From Clostridia bacterium (GTDB lineage: Bacteria; Bacillota; Clostridia; Oscillospirales; Acutalibacteraceae), in contig JAFXFF010000039.1 in the NCBI GenBank assembly GCA_017520705.1, forward strand, positions 31,667-95,666: 64,000 nt of DNA. Reading direction: 5' to 3'. A program made the position numbers and the translations under genes. Below the pieces are notes generated by a model that was given only the letters and a program-made list of their open reading frames with translations, was not told the origin of the DNA and searched no databases. Positions 7,808-16,995 of this stretch are shown here, piece after piece (within the stretch, counting starts at the first letter, position 1; each line of letters starts with the position of its first letter).

Positions 7808-8494
7808 ATGAAAAACGGAAACACGTCTACTTCCCACAAGATACTGTCCTTTGTGGGAATCGTTCTGTGTGTCATCCTCGTTCCTATCCTGCTCATCAAC
7901 CTGACCCTGATTGCCAAGAGTTACATAAACAAGGATGAGGTGCCCCAGATCGGCGGATTTGTCCCGCTGGTCGTGCTGACCGACTCTATGGAGCCTGTCA
8001 TTGACGGTGGCGACCTGATCATCTGCCGCACCATCGACCCCAAGGAGATCAAAGAGAAGGACATCATCGCCTTTATCGACCCTGCGGGCAACGGCACCAG
8101 CATCCTCACCCACCGCGTGGTAGAGATCGTGGAGCAGGACGGCTCCCGCTACTTCCGCACCAAGGGTGATTTCAACAACATCGAGGATAAGGATCTGGTA
8201 CCCGCCGAGGATCTCATCGGTCTGTACAAGAGCCGCATCCCCGCCGCCGGCCACGTCGCCATGTTTATGCAGTCCACCCCCGGCCTGATCCTGTGCGTGG
8301 TGCTGCCCATCGTACTGCTGGTGGCCTATGACTTTATCCGTCGCCGCCTGTATGAGAAGAATCAGAAGACCGACACCGACGCCCTGATGGCGGAGCTGGA
8401 GGCGCTGAGAGCCGAAAAGGCGGAGAAGGAGGCGGCCGCCGCGGTCACCGAGACCGAGCCCGCCGCCGAGGTTGCCGACGAGGCGACCGAATAA
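7808..8494 (+). CDS. sipW: SipW-type (ER-type) signal peptidase I
   Basis: This membrane serine protease removes signal peptides from TasA/camelysin-type secreted proteins. The N-terminal transmembrane segment (about residues 10-32) is followed by the catalytic serine in LTDSMEP and, in place of the bacterial lysine, the histidine of ILTHRVV, which defines the SipW/ER-type group. A second hydrophobic segment lies near residues 155-175. The last 45 residues are an unusual charged Glu/Ala-rich tail. The start at 7808 follows AAGAAAAGAGGT. It precedes the first likely substrate and is one of two paralogues in the locus. Confidence 0.9.
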   Translation: MKNGNTSTSHKILSFVGIVLCVILVPILLINLTLIAKSYINKDEVPQIGGFVPLVVLTDSMEPVIDGGDLIICRTIDPKEIKEKDIIAFIDPAGNGTSILTHRVVEIVEQDGSRYFRTKGDFNNIEDKDLVPAEDLIGLYKSRIPAAGHVAMFMQSTPGLILCVVLPIVLLVAYDFIRRRLYEKNQKTDTDALMAELEALRAEKAEKEAAAAVTETEPAAEVADEATE

Positions 8495-8679
8495 CAACCA
8501 TTGGGTATATTCTTCCCCCGGAAGCCACGACCGGGGCGGATATAACATACCGCGGCATTCCCCGCGGCCTATTCAGTTGGACATTCGCAAGAATGCCCGG
8601 TATTATATCTCATTCCCCCGGAGAGGGGAAGAACACAAACTGCCCGCAAGGGCAAGTTAAGAAAGGGGATTTTCCTGTT
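8495..8679 (+). promoter_or_regulatory. Promoter and hairpin-rich leader of the first fibre subunit
   Basis: A candidate promoter reads TTGGAC (8577-8582), 18 bases, TATTAT (8601-8606). The region holds a chain of small perfect hairpins: CCGCGG-CATTCC-CCGCGG, CATTC-GCAA-GAATG, TTCCCC-...-GGGGAA and TGCCC-GCAA-GGGCA. A separate promoter and mRNA-stabilising leader would fit the high-expression codon choice of the gene that follows. The roles are inferred. Confidence 0.5.
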
Positions 8680-9312
8680 ATGAAGAAAAACGTTATGATG
8701 AGAGTCGCTTCCGCTCTTCTGGTAGCGGTTCTGCTGAGCACCTGTGTCATCTCCGGCACCTTTGCTAAGTACGTGTCCGAGGGTAGCGGTTATGCCACCG
8801 CCCGCGTTGCTCACTGGGGTGTGACCATCTCTGGTACTGCCTTGGAGGCTTTTAAGACCAACTACGACAACACTGTTGTGACTAGCACCACTGAAAAGCT
8901 GGTTGCTCCCGGTACCAATGGCTCTCTGGCCGGTTTCGCCGTCGAAGGCACTCCCGAAGTGGACGTACGCGTTAACTTTGACGCCACTTTGACTTTGGCC
9001 GGTTGGGAGATTACCGGTGTGGCAGAGTATTGCCCCATCATCTTCTACGTCGATGGCACCAAGTATACCAAGGCTGCTGGCGAAACTGTCGCCACTTTTG
9101 CTGACAGAGTTGAGGACGCTATTCGCGCTTACTCCACCACCTATGAGGCCAACGATGATTTGTCCAACGTGAACGACGATCTGCAGGTTCAGTGGGAGTG
9201 GCCTTTCGAGGGCAACGATTACGCTGATACCCAGTTGGGCAATCAGGCTGCCAATGGCAACGCTGCCACCATCGAGTTGGCCGTTACCTGCACCATCACT
9301 CAGATCGACTAA
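8680..9312 (+). CDS. TasA/camelysin-like SipW-dependent secreted protein (likely major subunit)
   Basis: The N-terminus has a basic start, a hydrophobic core and the processing region SGTFAKYVSEGSG, the signature of SipW-dependent signal peptides. The mature part is about 180 residues, beta-rich and strikingly acidic (for example EGNDYADTQ), as in TasA and camelysin, which form extracellular fibres. The start follows AAAGGGGAT. Codons are biased to GGT, GCT, GTT and ACC, unlike neighbours that prefer GGC/GCC/GTG; this suggests strong expression. It follows the first sipW directly. Confidence 0.82.
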   Translation: MKKNVMMRVASALLVAVLLSTCVISGTFAKYVSEGSGYATARVAHWGVTISGTALEAFKTNYDNTVVTSTTEKLVAPGTNGSLAGFAVEGTPEVDVRVNFDATLTLAGWEITGVAEYCPIIFYVDGTKYTKAAGETVATFADRVEDAIRAYSTTYEANDDLSNVNDDLQVQWEWPFEGNDYADTQLGNQAANGNAATIELAVTCTITQID

Positions 9313-9601
9313 TTTTGTCGGCTGACAAGCGATAACTGAATGAGCTTATGCCGCCCAGGCCCCTCGTGGCGGGGCTTGGGCGGCATTCGTTCCCTCTTTG
9401 GGGGTTGCGTATTTTTCCGCAGGCAGAGACGTCTCTGCCCACCGAAAAGGACGCAAGCATATCCCACGCCCTCTTCCGACCTCGCGATGCTCGGCCACCT
9501 TCCCCCAAAAGGGGAAGGCCTGTGCCCTCCCCCTTGGAAAGGGGGACTACTTGCGGTGGGAGAGGTGAACCGTCCCCCATTCACGAAAGGAGGTGTCCGC
9601 C
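9313..9601 (+). other. Intergenic region with two large hairpins and a repeat
   Basis: At 9350-9384 there is a 14-bp G+C-rich stem-loop without a T run, which could stabilise or partially terminate the upstream mRNA. At 9405-9456 nested inverted repeats surround the perfect palindrome GGCAGAGACGTCTCTGCC. At 9467-9545 lies a relative of the 7466-7515 repeat. An AGGAGG for the next gene ends the region. No coding sequence is seen. Confidence 0.6.
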
Positions 9602-10477
9602 ATGAAACGCCGTCAAAAAAGCCAACTGAATAAATGGGTATGGCTGGCCGTGCTGCTCCTCTTTGTGTGTGTGGCGGCCACCACCATCGCCTTTATGAGC
9701 CGACTGAGCCCCTATCTGCCCTCGGACAGCGGCGCCATCGACCTATTGGACACCGAGCGACTGGCGGACGCCGGCGCCCCCGCCCCCACCGCCACCACCA
9801 TCGGCGGCGGCACCACCGCCGCCACCGCGCCCCCCCGCCCCGGCATGGAGGTGGGCGACGAGCAGACGGTGTGGACCACCGACACGCAGGTGGAGATCTT
9901 CCGCATCCACTATGAAAACGGTGAGCAGGAGATCACGGTGCAGAGCCAAGACGGCTCTAAGGTGATTGCCCCCGGCACCGAAAACAACTACGTATTCAAG
10001 CTGAAAAATACCGGCAACGTGACGCTGGACTATACGGTGGAGATCGACGCCTATTGCGCCCCCGCCGCATACGCCATCCCCGTGGAGGCCCGCCTGACCC
10101 GCTATGACGGCGCGGCCATCGTGGGCGACGCCGACGGCTATGGCACGGTGGCCCAGCTGGACGCCGCCCAAGACGCGGCATCCCTCGGCGCGGGCAAATA
10201 CACCTACTATACGTTGGAATGGTGCTGGCCCTTTGAGGGTGACGACGAATGGGATACCCTGCTGGGTAATCTGGCCGCAGAGGAGGAGCTGACCTTCTCC
10301 ATCGCCATCCGCACCACCGCCACCCACGGCGACGGACCCGGCGGCGGCATCGACTCCCCCTCCACCGGCGACCGTGCCATGCCCTACGTGTGGCTGACGC
10401 TGAGTGTCTGCGCGCTGGCCTTTTTGGTGATGCTGCTGATCCTGCGGCACCGCACCGACGATGAGGAGGCCGCCTAA
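9602..10477 (+). CDS. SipW-type secreted protein with sortase-like C-terminal anchor
   Basis: An N-terminal hydrophobic segment (about residues 11-31) resembles the unusual signals of SipW substrates. A Pro/Thr-rich linker follows, then a domain with the phrase VFKLKNTGNVTLDYTVEI typical of TasA-like proteins, and a WPFEGDDEWDTLLGN block shared with the previous subunit. The end has SPSTGD, a 20-residue hydrophobic stretch and basic residues, which looks like a sortase sorting signal. It could tether the fibre to the cell. The start follows AGGAGGTGTCCGCC, and the stop overlaps the next ATG by one base. Confidence 0.75.
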   Translation: MKRRQKSQLNKWVWLAVLLLFVCVAATTIAFMSRLSPYLPSDSGAIDLLDTERLADAGAPAPTATTIGGGTTAATAPPRPGMEVGDEQTVWTTDTQVEIFRIHYENGEQEITVQSQDGSKVIAPGTENNYVFKLKNTGNVTLDYTVEIDAYCAPAAYAIPVEARLTRYDGAAIVGDADGYGTVAQLDAAQDAASLGAGKYTYYTLEWCWPFEGDDEWDTLLGNLAAEEELTFSIAIRTTATHGDGPGGGIDSPSTGDRAMPYVWLTLSVCALAFLVMLLILRHRTDDEEAA

Positions 10478-11082
10478 TGGAACCCAAACAGACCGCGCCC
10501 AAGTGGCGCTCCATCCTGCGCGTTGCGCTATTGTGTGTCTGCGGCGCCATCATCGGTATCAACATCTATCTGGCCAACGCCAACCGTCTGGTGGGCAACA
10601 GCCTGCCGATGCCTATGGGCGTCGGCGCGGCGGTGGTGCTATCGGATAGTATGGTGCCCACCTTTGCCACCGGCGACCTGATCGTGGTGAAGGAAACCGA
10701 CGCCATCGAGGTGGAGGATATCGTGGTGTATCAAGAGGGTCGTATGCTGGTGGTGCACCGCGTGGTGGCCATCGACGGCGACACCGTCACCACCCGCGGC
10801 GATGCCAACAACGCCGACGACGCCCCCATCCCCCGCGACGCCATCAAGGGGCGGGTGCTATTCCACATCCCCTACGTGGGGCACGTGGTGGATCTGCTCA
10901 AGACCCCCATCGGCACCATCGGGATGCTGGCGGCCGCCATCGCCCTGATCGAGATCCCCCGCCGCCGCGACAAAAAGCGGGACGAGCAAACCCGCGAACA
11001 ACTATTGGAAGAAATCCGCCGTCTGAAGGAGGAAACCCCCGAGGAAACCCCCGACGGCGACACGAGCAAAGACAATCCCTGA
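10477..11082 (+). CDS. Second SipW-type signal peptidase I
   Basis: A 201-residue paralogue of the first signal peptidase. It has an N-terminal transmembrane segment, the catalytic serine in LSDSMVP, and the ER-type histidine in VVHRVV followed by TRGDANNADD, the box that follows the catalytic dyad. A second hydrophobic segment lies near residues 145-165, and the tail is rich in Glu, Lys and Arg. It overlaps the previous gene by one base. Two such enzymes in one cluster suggest that each serves different substrates. Confidence 0.88.
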   Translation: MEPKQTAPKWRSILRVALLCVCGAIIGINIYLANANRLVGNSLPMPMGVGAAVVLSDSMVPTFATGDLIVVKETDAIEVEDIVVYQEGRMLVVHRVVAIDGDTVTTRGDANNADDAPIPRDAIKGRVLFHIPYVGHVVDLLKTPIGTIGMLAAAIALIEIPRRRDKKRDEQTREQLLEEIRRLKEETPEETPDGDTSKDNP

Positions 11083-11104
11083 CGAATCGAGGTGAGACAG
11101 CATT

Positions 11105-11722
11105 ATGGCACAGAACAAGAATCGCGCAAAAATCAATATCCCCCTGCACCTCATCGTGTTGCTGCTGTGCCTGACGATGCTGTCCGTCCACCTGACCAAC
11201 GGGATGTTTGCCCGCTATCTCTCCACCGCCGACGGCCACGACAGCGCCCGCGTGATCAAATTCGGCAACCTCACCCTCACCGAGACGGGAGATTTCGCCG
11301 ACGGCGAGGCCATCTTTACCCCCGGTGTGGATCTGAAAAAGAAGGCGGTGCTCTCCTTTGAGGGCAGCGAGGCGGCCACCTACGTATTCGTGGAAGTGGA
11401 GGCGCCCCAGTGGGACACCGCGGATAACCGCACCTTTACCATCCAAACCGATCGGCTACAATTCGACATTGACGCCGCGTGGACCCATCTGCCCACCGCG
11501 GACGACCATTATATATATTACCTTACATTGGATCCCAACACCGCGCTGGCGGCGGATATCATCGCCAACGATGGTAATATTCAGGTCAGCGCCCAGATCA
11601 CCAAGGATGAGATCGCCGCGATGACCGATATCGCAATCGTATTGCGTGCCGCTGTCGTACAGATTGGCGAGTTTGCAAGCCCCGCCGCCGCGTGGGCCTC
11701 TCTCACATCGAAGGGAGGTTGA
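11105..11722 (+). CDS. TasA-like SipW-dependent secreted protein
   Basis: The signal-like segment ends with NGMFARYLSTADGHDSARV, the same form (hydrophobic core, then F-A-(K/R)-Y) as the first fibre subunit. The remaining 160 residues are acidic and beta-rich, and include TYVFVEVEAP. The 22-base gap after the second signal peptidase and the three bases before the giant gene place it inside one operon. I infer a minor fibre subunit or an adaptor. Confidence 0.75.
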   Translation: MAQNKNRAKINIPLHLIVLLLCLTMLSVHLTNGMFARYLSTADGHDSARVIKFGNLTLTETGDFADGEAIFTPGVDLKKKAVLSFEGSEAATYVFVEVEAPQWDTADNRTFTIQTDRLQFDIDAAWTHLPTADDHYIYYLTLDPNTALAADIIANDGNIQVSAQITKDEIAAMTDIAIVLRAAVVQIGEFASPAAAWASLTSKGG

Positions 11723-11724
11723 CG

Positions 11725-14700
11725 ATGATAAAAAAACGTATCGTTGCCCTCTCCCTGTGCCTCGTGATGCTGCTGGGGCTGATCCCCGCTGACGTCGGCA
11801 TCGTGATGCACACCCAAGCGGCGGATTCCTCCGCCCAAGCCAACTATGCCGCCAACATCGGCAAAACGGCGACATTCAGCGCGTACGATCCCATCCCCAT
11901 CACCGACAACCCTACGACGATGACCAACATCTGGGGTACCGACTGTGAATTCCTGTCGCTGAGCAGCGTGCCCGACGATCTGCTGATGGTGATCACCAAC
12001 TACTATCTCAGCGCCGACGGCAACCTGTGGTATAAGGTGAAGGCCGCCGACGGCCACACCCTGCCCGAAAAATTGCTGAACCATCCCTGGGTGTATCAGG
12101 ATAACGTCAACGATCCCATGGGCGCTTCGCTGATCATCCACGAGAACGGCGGGAGCTATCGCCCCAACTATGGCGCCGCCATCGGTAACACGGCCCGTGT
12201 GGACCTGAACACGATATGGAATTTCCTGGTGTTTGGCGATCCGTCCGCCTTCGATTACGACGCGGACTGGGATGACGAGAACAACTGGCTGTACCACGAT
12301 CCCGAGGACGGCATCTTAGATATCGAGACGGATCATCTCTTTGTCATCCGCGATTACTACTACGACGAGGAGACCACCGCCCTGTGGTATCGGGTGGATG
12401 CCGCCCCCGGCTATACCCTGCCCGAGCGGATGCAGGAGGCCACGTGGGTATTCCAGAACTATACCGAGATATATCAGGAGGATGACTGGCAAATGTTATC
12501 CCCCGACCAGCTGATCATTGACGACGGCGGCCGCAACTTTGTGTTCGACGCCGTGGGGAATGCCGTCACCAACGCCGAAATCGCCCTGTACGACACCCTG
12601 AATCTGACCTGTCAGTCTACGCTGACGGGCAGTGTCGCCTATCAGTGGCAGATTCGCGTGGGCGACGAGTGGGTGAACATTGTGGGCCGCCGCAACGCCA
12701 CCATCCCCGCCGATTATTCGCTGTTTGCCAACGCGATGGATGCCAACAAGCAGGCGCAATTGCGCTGCGTGAGCAAGTCCGGCTCCAAGACGGTGGAGGG
12801 CGAGCCGATCACCGTCACCGTGGATACGGATTTCGACTACGACAATTACGAGCACCCCGCAACCCCCGACGAGCCCAAAATGGTGAAATCCGTCCGCGCC
12901 GGCGGTATCCAGCCTCGCGCCGAAGGAGACACCAACGTGTGCTACGTAACGGTGCAGTATCTGTTTGAAAATCGCACTCAGGCTGCCAACTCCTACGTTG
13001 CGCAGGTGCCCATGGGCGTGGAGCAGACCGTCAGCGCGATCTTCCCCTACGTGCAGGGTTATCTGCCGTATTATGAAGGAGAGCGGCTGGACGAACTGAC
13101 CATCACCGACACCTTTAACGGGAATGAGGTATTAACCGTTATTTATAAACCCACCGAGGTTAACTATACGGTGGATATCTATTTCCAGAACGTCAACAAC
13201 GACGATTACTCCTTCTACGATTCCAAGACCTATCAGGGCTTGACCGGTTCTCCTGTGCCGCTGAGTCCGCAAGAGTTCCCCGGTATGCGCGTGCTGCTGC
13301 ACGAGACCCCCGCCATCGCGGCGGACGGCACCACCCACGTGGAGGTCTATTACGACCGTATCTACTATATGACCCGCGTGTATCTGGCGGGCGGCTATGG
13401 TATTTACTCGGTGTATGCCCGCTACGGCGCTGACCTGCAGAGCCACCTGACCGCCCCCGAGCGGCCGGGCTATAGCTTTGTGGGCTGGGACGAATACGAC
13501 GTGGACAGCGATGAGGACGGCGTGCCCGATACGGGCGGCGACGGCATCGTAAACACCGTATACCCCACGGTGCCGAATAAGCATTTGGCCTACGTGGCGC
13601 TGTGGGTGGAGAATGCCACCGCGCAGGTCAACGTGGTCTTCTGGGGAGAGAATCCCAACGACGAGGGGTATTCGTATCTGTCTACCGAGCCACTGCAAGT
13701 CAAGCCCGGCTTGGAACTGACTTATGCCCTTTCGGGTCAGTATGTCTGCGGTCTGAGCGCACACACGCACGGCACCGGATGTACCACCAATTGCGAAAAA
13801 GAGGATCATACACATAGCGAGAAGTGTTATACGCTTACTTGTACAACAGAACCTCATACACATGGTGACGAGTGTTGTAGTCATACACATACAATCACTT
13901 GTTTTACGACAGCCACTCTTATAAGTCAAAGTAATCTAACTGGTAATAATTATAGAGATCAAAGAGATGCGATTAATAACACTCTAGATGCAGTGGCCCA
14001 AGAAGGCTACGTGTATCGATATAGGCAGAGCAGGAATACATCGTATTACTTCATATATTTCGATGGCACGTGGTACTATATCACCAATTATAGCAACCGT
14101 AACACTTATTCACAGACGGAGTTATCCCAGCCCAATTCGAATGGCAGGTATACTTCTTCAGTTGCTGTATGCAATCATACCGCACACAATGCAACTTGTT
14201 TTTCTGATTGTCCAAAACCAGAGCACACCCACACCGATTATACCGGTTCGTGTTACTCTTTAACCTGTACAAAAGAGGAGCACGCCCATATCGCTTCTTG
14301 CTACACCCAGTGTCTCGAGCATACGCATACGAATGCCTGTGCTTATCCGACCTTTGAGGGTTACGATGCCAGTCTATGGACGTTGGTCCAATCTGACACC
14401 GTTACGGTGGAACGTAACGGCAGCACGGTGCTGAATGTGTATTTTGACCGTACGACATTTACCCTGCGCTTTTTGTACAACAGTAATGTTGTTGCAACCA
14501 TTACAGATAAATGGGGTGCCAGCATATCCGATGAGTTCTCCAAAGAGCCCTTTAGCACAACTCACAAGGGCTATCCGTGGACCTGCACAGACACGAAAAA
14601 ATATTCTTATGCTTTGCAGACCTTGGATGTAATGCCACAGTTTAACGCGGATTTTAACCGCAACAATCGTAGTACCAATACCGAAAAAATAATCACTTAT

Positions 14701-16995
14701 TACATTCAAAAACCGGGCACGTCCGTATCCGAAAACACGTGGCCTACCAATTCGACCAATTTTACAGAGCTCAAAAAGGTCAGCACCTACTTTAACTACG
14801 CCACCTATGCGGAAGAGTATCATGAAATGGTAGGATACAAGCGATATAGCAAATCGGTTTCCGGTTTCACCTATAATAATTCGGATCGAAAAAATTTCAC
14901 CAATAATAAGCTGGATCTTTACTATATGTTGGAGTCGTATACGTTGGACTTCTACAGTGGTAACAGCCACGTTCGGGCAGAATCAACCGATTATACGCAA
15001 CCGCTAAACATTTATGCCGACTATACCAATCCTCCCCTGCCCGATAACGTGGAAGAAGGATCCCACGACTTTGCGGGTTGGTATCTGAACCCCGAGTGCA
15101 CCAGAGCTGCCGATCTGGCCACCATGACGATGCCTGCGAGCAACTTGGCGCTGTATGCCAAGTGGGTGCCGAATTACCACACCGTGCGTCTGGTGCTGGA
15201 GGAAAAGGCCGACGGTGTCTATGGGCCGGAAGATTCGCTGTTGGAAGTCGGCGGCACAAAGATGGAATCCATCGAGGTGCTGCACGGTACCATCGTGTTC
15301 AGCGGCGATCAGGACCCCATCCCCCCTGTCCCCACCAACGGTCTCTATAAATTCCTTGGTTGGTTCTATGATGATGACGGCGTTGAGCTGATGTGGGACT
15401 TTGAGCACCATCCGGTGGTCAAGGACACCGTCATCTATGCCAAGTGGAGTTCTGAAGTGTTGGTGCCCTACACCATCTACTATAAGGATGAAAACGGCAA
15501 CGACGTGGCAGAGCCGACAATCAGCTCTTCGCTGGCCGGTCACTCGCTGACCGTGAATGCCAAGGTCGGTCTGGGACTGAAACCGGAATGCCGCGAGGGT
15601 TACTTCCCCGACGTGGTCAGCCACTCTATCGAGCTGCGCGTGGAAGATGCTACGGACGGCGTCACCTATACCTTTGTGTACAGGCAGGCGTCCACCAAGA
15701 AATACTACGTCCACTATCTGGACAGCAGCAACGGCAACGTAGAGATGACCGGATCCCCCGTGGAACACACCAGCTCCTATGCTGTGGTGACGGAAACGTT
15801 CAAATCCTTCCTCGGTGATCCCGTCTATAAAGACCACGTCCCCGATGCGTATCAGAAAACGTTGGTGCTCAGCTCCGACGAAAGCGAAAATCACATCTAT
15901 TTCTACTATACCAAATCCGATACCGACGGTGTTTGGCACGTAGAACATCTGGTGCAGAACCGAGATGAGCCGACGGTTTACGATTCCATCGCCGATGATG
16001 GCGGCGTAGATGCAATCGGAACCACCATCACCCCCGCCTGGCCGCCCGATCTGTCTATTGATGGCTATCAATTCGTCAAAGCCATCATCACCAACGGCAG
16101 CACCAGCGAAACCGTTACCTCTTGGGATAAGGTGAAAGGCACCATCACCAAGGACGGTCTCTCCATTCAGGTGTACTACGATCGCATCAAGTATCCCTAC
16201 AAGATTGTATACCGCAACAAGGATACCGGCGCCGAGATTCGCGACCCCGATCTATTCAAAGATCCGTCTCAGACGAAGATGTACGGATCGACCGTTTCTG
16301 CTCCGACGACCTTGCCCTCCATTCCCGGCTATGAGTTTGCATCCTCCACCTCCTGTACCATCGTCAAGGACGATCCCGACAATATCACGAATAATATCAT
16401 TTACGTGTATTATACGGAGCAGTCCATTCGTTTGGACTTTAAGGTGGTAGGACCCGATGGATGCGGTACGGTGAACCCCGAATTCACCCACGTCAAGGTC
16501 AAGTCGGATCCGAGTGCCTCCTGTACGGCGACTCCCGCCGTGGGGTATCAATTTGTCGGCTGGTATTTGGATGAGGCATGCACCCTTTTACACACCACGG
16601 ATGAGATGCTGGTTTTGTTAAAACCGGACGACGGCTGGGCGCCTGCCACCTATTACGCCAAGTTTGAGGCGGGTGTGGCACCCTTGACCATCGAGCGGAA
16701 AAACGGTGAAGCAGAGCAAGTGTACGTCTACAAGATCCAGAAGAAGGACGATTCCAATTTCGTGATCTACGTCACCATCACCGGCAACGGCAGTGTCACC
16801 ATCGCCGATATGCCCATCGCCGAATACACCATCACCCAGCAGAACGACTGGTCTTGGCGTCACGATGATGAGGCCATCGACGTGGCACTGGACGCCGACG
16901 GCGAAACGGCCACCTTTGACGACCTCACCGCCCACCACCAGTGGCTCAACGGCAACAGCCCCGTTGAAAAGAACGAGAAAGGGGTGGCACCGTGA
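11725..16995 (+). CDS. Giant secreted surface protein (1756 aa) with InlB/MucBP-like repeats and a His/Cys-rich insert
   Basis: The start is the ATG after AAGGGAGGTT. A normal signal peptide with cleavage near TQAAD is followed by two related N-terminal blocks (YYLSADGNLWYKVKAADG and YYYDEETTALWYRVDAAPG), an Ig-like block (YQWQIRVGDEWVNI), MucBP-like segments, and InlB B-type repeats ending in F-G-W-Y...LYAKW. Between about residues 680 and 880 are clusters of H-T-H and spaced cysteines (EDHTHSEKCYTLTC, EHTHTDYTGSCYSLTC), suggestive of metal binding or disulfide cross-linking. The DNA at 13770-15010 is more A+T rich than the rest. No LPXTG anchor is present, so attachment may be through the fibre. 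It sits among SipW substrates and is probably an adhesin. Confidence 0.78.
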   Translation: MIKKRIVALSLCLVMLLGLIPADVGIVMHTQAADSSAQANYAANIGKTATFSAYDPIPITDNPTTMTNIWGTDCEFLSLSSVPDDLLMVITNYYLSADGNLWYKVKAADGHTLPEKLLNHPWVYQDNVNDPMGASLIIHENGGSYRPNYGAAIGNTARVDLNTIWNFLVFGDPSAFDYDADWDDENNWLYHDPEDGILDIETDHLFVIRDYYYDEETTALWYRVDAAPGYTLPERMQEATWVFQNYTEIYQEDDWQMLSPDQLIIDDGGRNFVFDAVGNAVTNAEIALYDTLNLTCQSTLTGSVAYQWQIRVGDEWVNIVGRRNATIPADYSLFANAMDANKQAQLRCVSKSGSKTVEGEPITVTVDTDFDYDNYEHPATPDEPKMVKSVRAGGIQPRAEGDTNVCYVTVQYLFENRTQAANSYVAQVPMGVEQTVSAIFPYVQGYLPYYEGERLDELTITDTFNGNEVLTVIYKPTEVNYTVDIYFQNVNNDDYSFYDSKTYQGLTGSPVPLSPQEFPGMRVLLHETPAIAADGTTHVEVYYDRIYYMTRVYLAGGYGIYSVYARYGADLQSHLTAPERPGYSFVGWDEYDVDSDEDGVPDTGGDGIVNTVYPTVPNKHLAYVALWVENATAQVNVVFWGENPNDEGYSYLSTEPLQVKPGLELTYALSGQYVCGLSAHTHGTGCTTNCEKEDHTHSEKCYTLTCTTEPHTHGDECCSHTHTITCFTTATLISQSNLTGNNYRDQRDAINNTLDAVAQEGYVYRYRQSRNTSYYFIYFDGTWYYITNYSNRNTYSQTELSQPNSNGRYTSSVAVCNHTAHNATCFSDCPKPEHTHTDYTGSCYSLTCTKEEHAHIASCYTQCLEHTHTNACAYPTFEGYDASLWTLVQSDTVTVERNGSTVLNVYFDRTTFTLRFLYNSNVVATITDKWGASISDEFSKEPFSTTHKGYPWTCTDTKKYSYALQTLDVMPQFNADFNRNNRSTNTEKIITYYIQKPGTSVSENTWPTNSTNFTELKKVSTYFNYATYAEEYHEMVGYKRYSKSVSGFTYNNSDRKNFTNNKLDLYYMLESYTLDFYSGNSHVRAESTDYTQPLNIYADYTNPPLPDNVEEGSHDFAGWYLNPECTRAADLATMTMPASNLALYAKWVPNYHTVRLVLEEKADGVYGPEDSLLEVGGTKMESIEVLHGTIVFSGDQDPIPPVPTNGLYKFLGWFYDDDGVELMWDFEHHPVVKDTVIYAKWSSEVLVPYTIYYKDENGNDVAEPTISSSLAGHSLTVNAKVGLGLKPECREGYFPDVVSHSIELRVEDATDGVTYTFVYRQASTKKYYVHYLDSSNGNVEMTGSPVEHTSSYAVVTETFKSFLGDPVYKDHVPDAYQKTLVLSSDESENHIYFYYTKSDTDGVWHVEHLVQNRDEPTVYDSIADDGGVDAIGTTITPAWPPDLSIDGYQFVKAIITNGSTSETVTSWDKVKGTITKDGLSIQVYYDRIKYPYKIVYRNKDTGAEIRDPDLFKDPSQTKMYGSTVSAPTTLPSIPGYEFASSTSCTIVKDDPDNITNNIIYVYYTEQSIRLDFKVVGPDGCGTVNPEFTHVKVKSDPSASCTATPAVGYQFVGWYLDEACTLLHTTDEMLVLLKPDDGWAPATYYAKFEAGVAPLTIERKNGEAEQVYVYKIQKKDDSNFVIYVTITGNGSVTIADMPIAEYTITQQNDWSWRHDDEAIDVALDADGETATFDDLTAHHQWLNGNSPVEKNEKGVAP

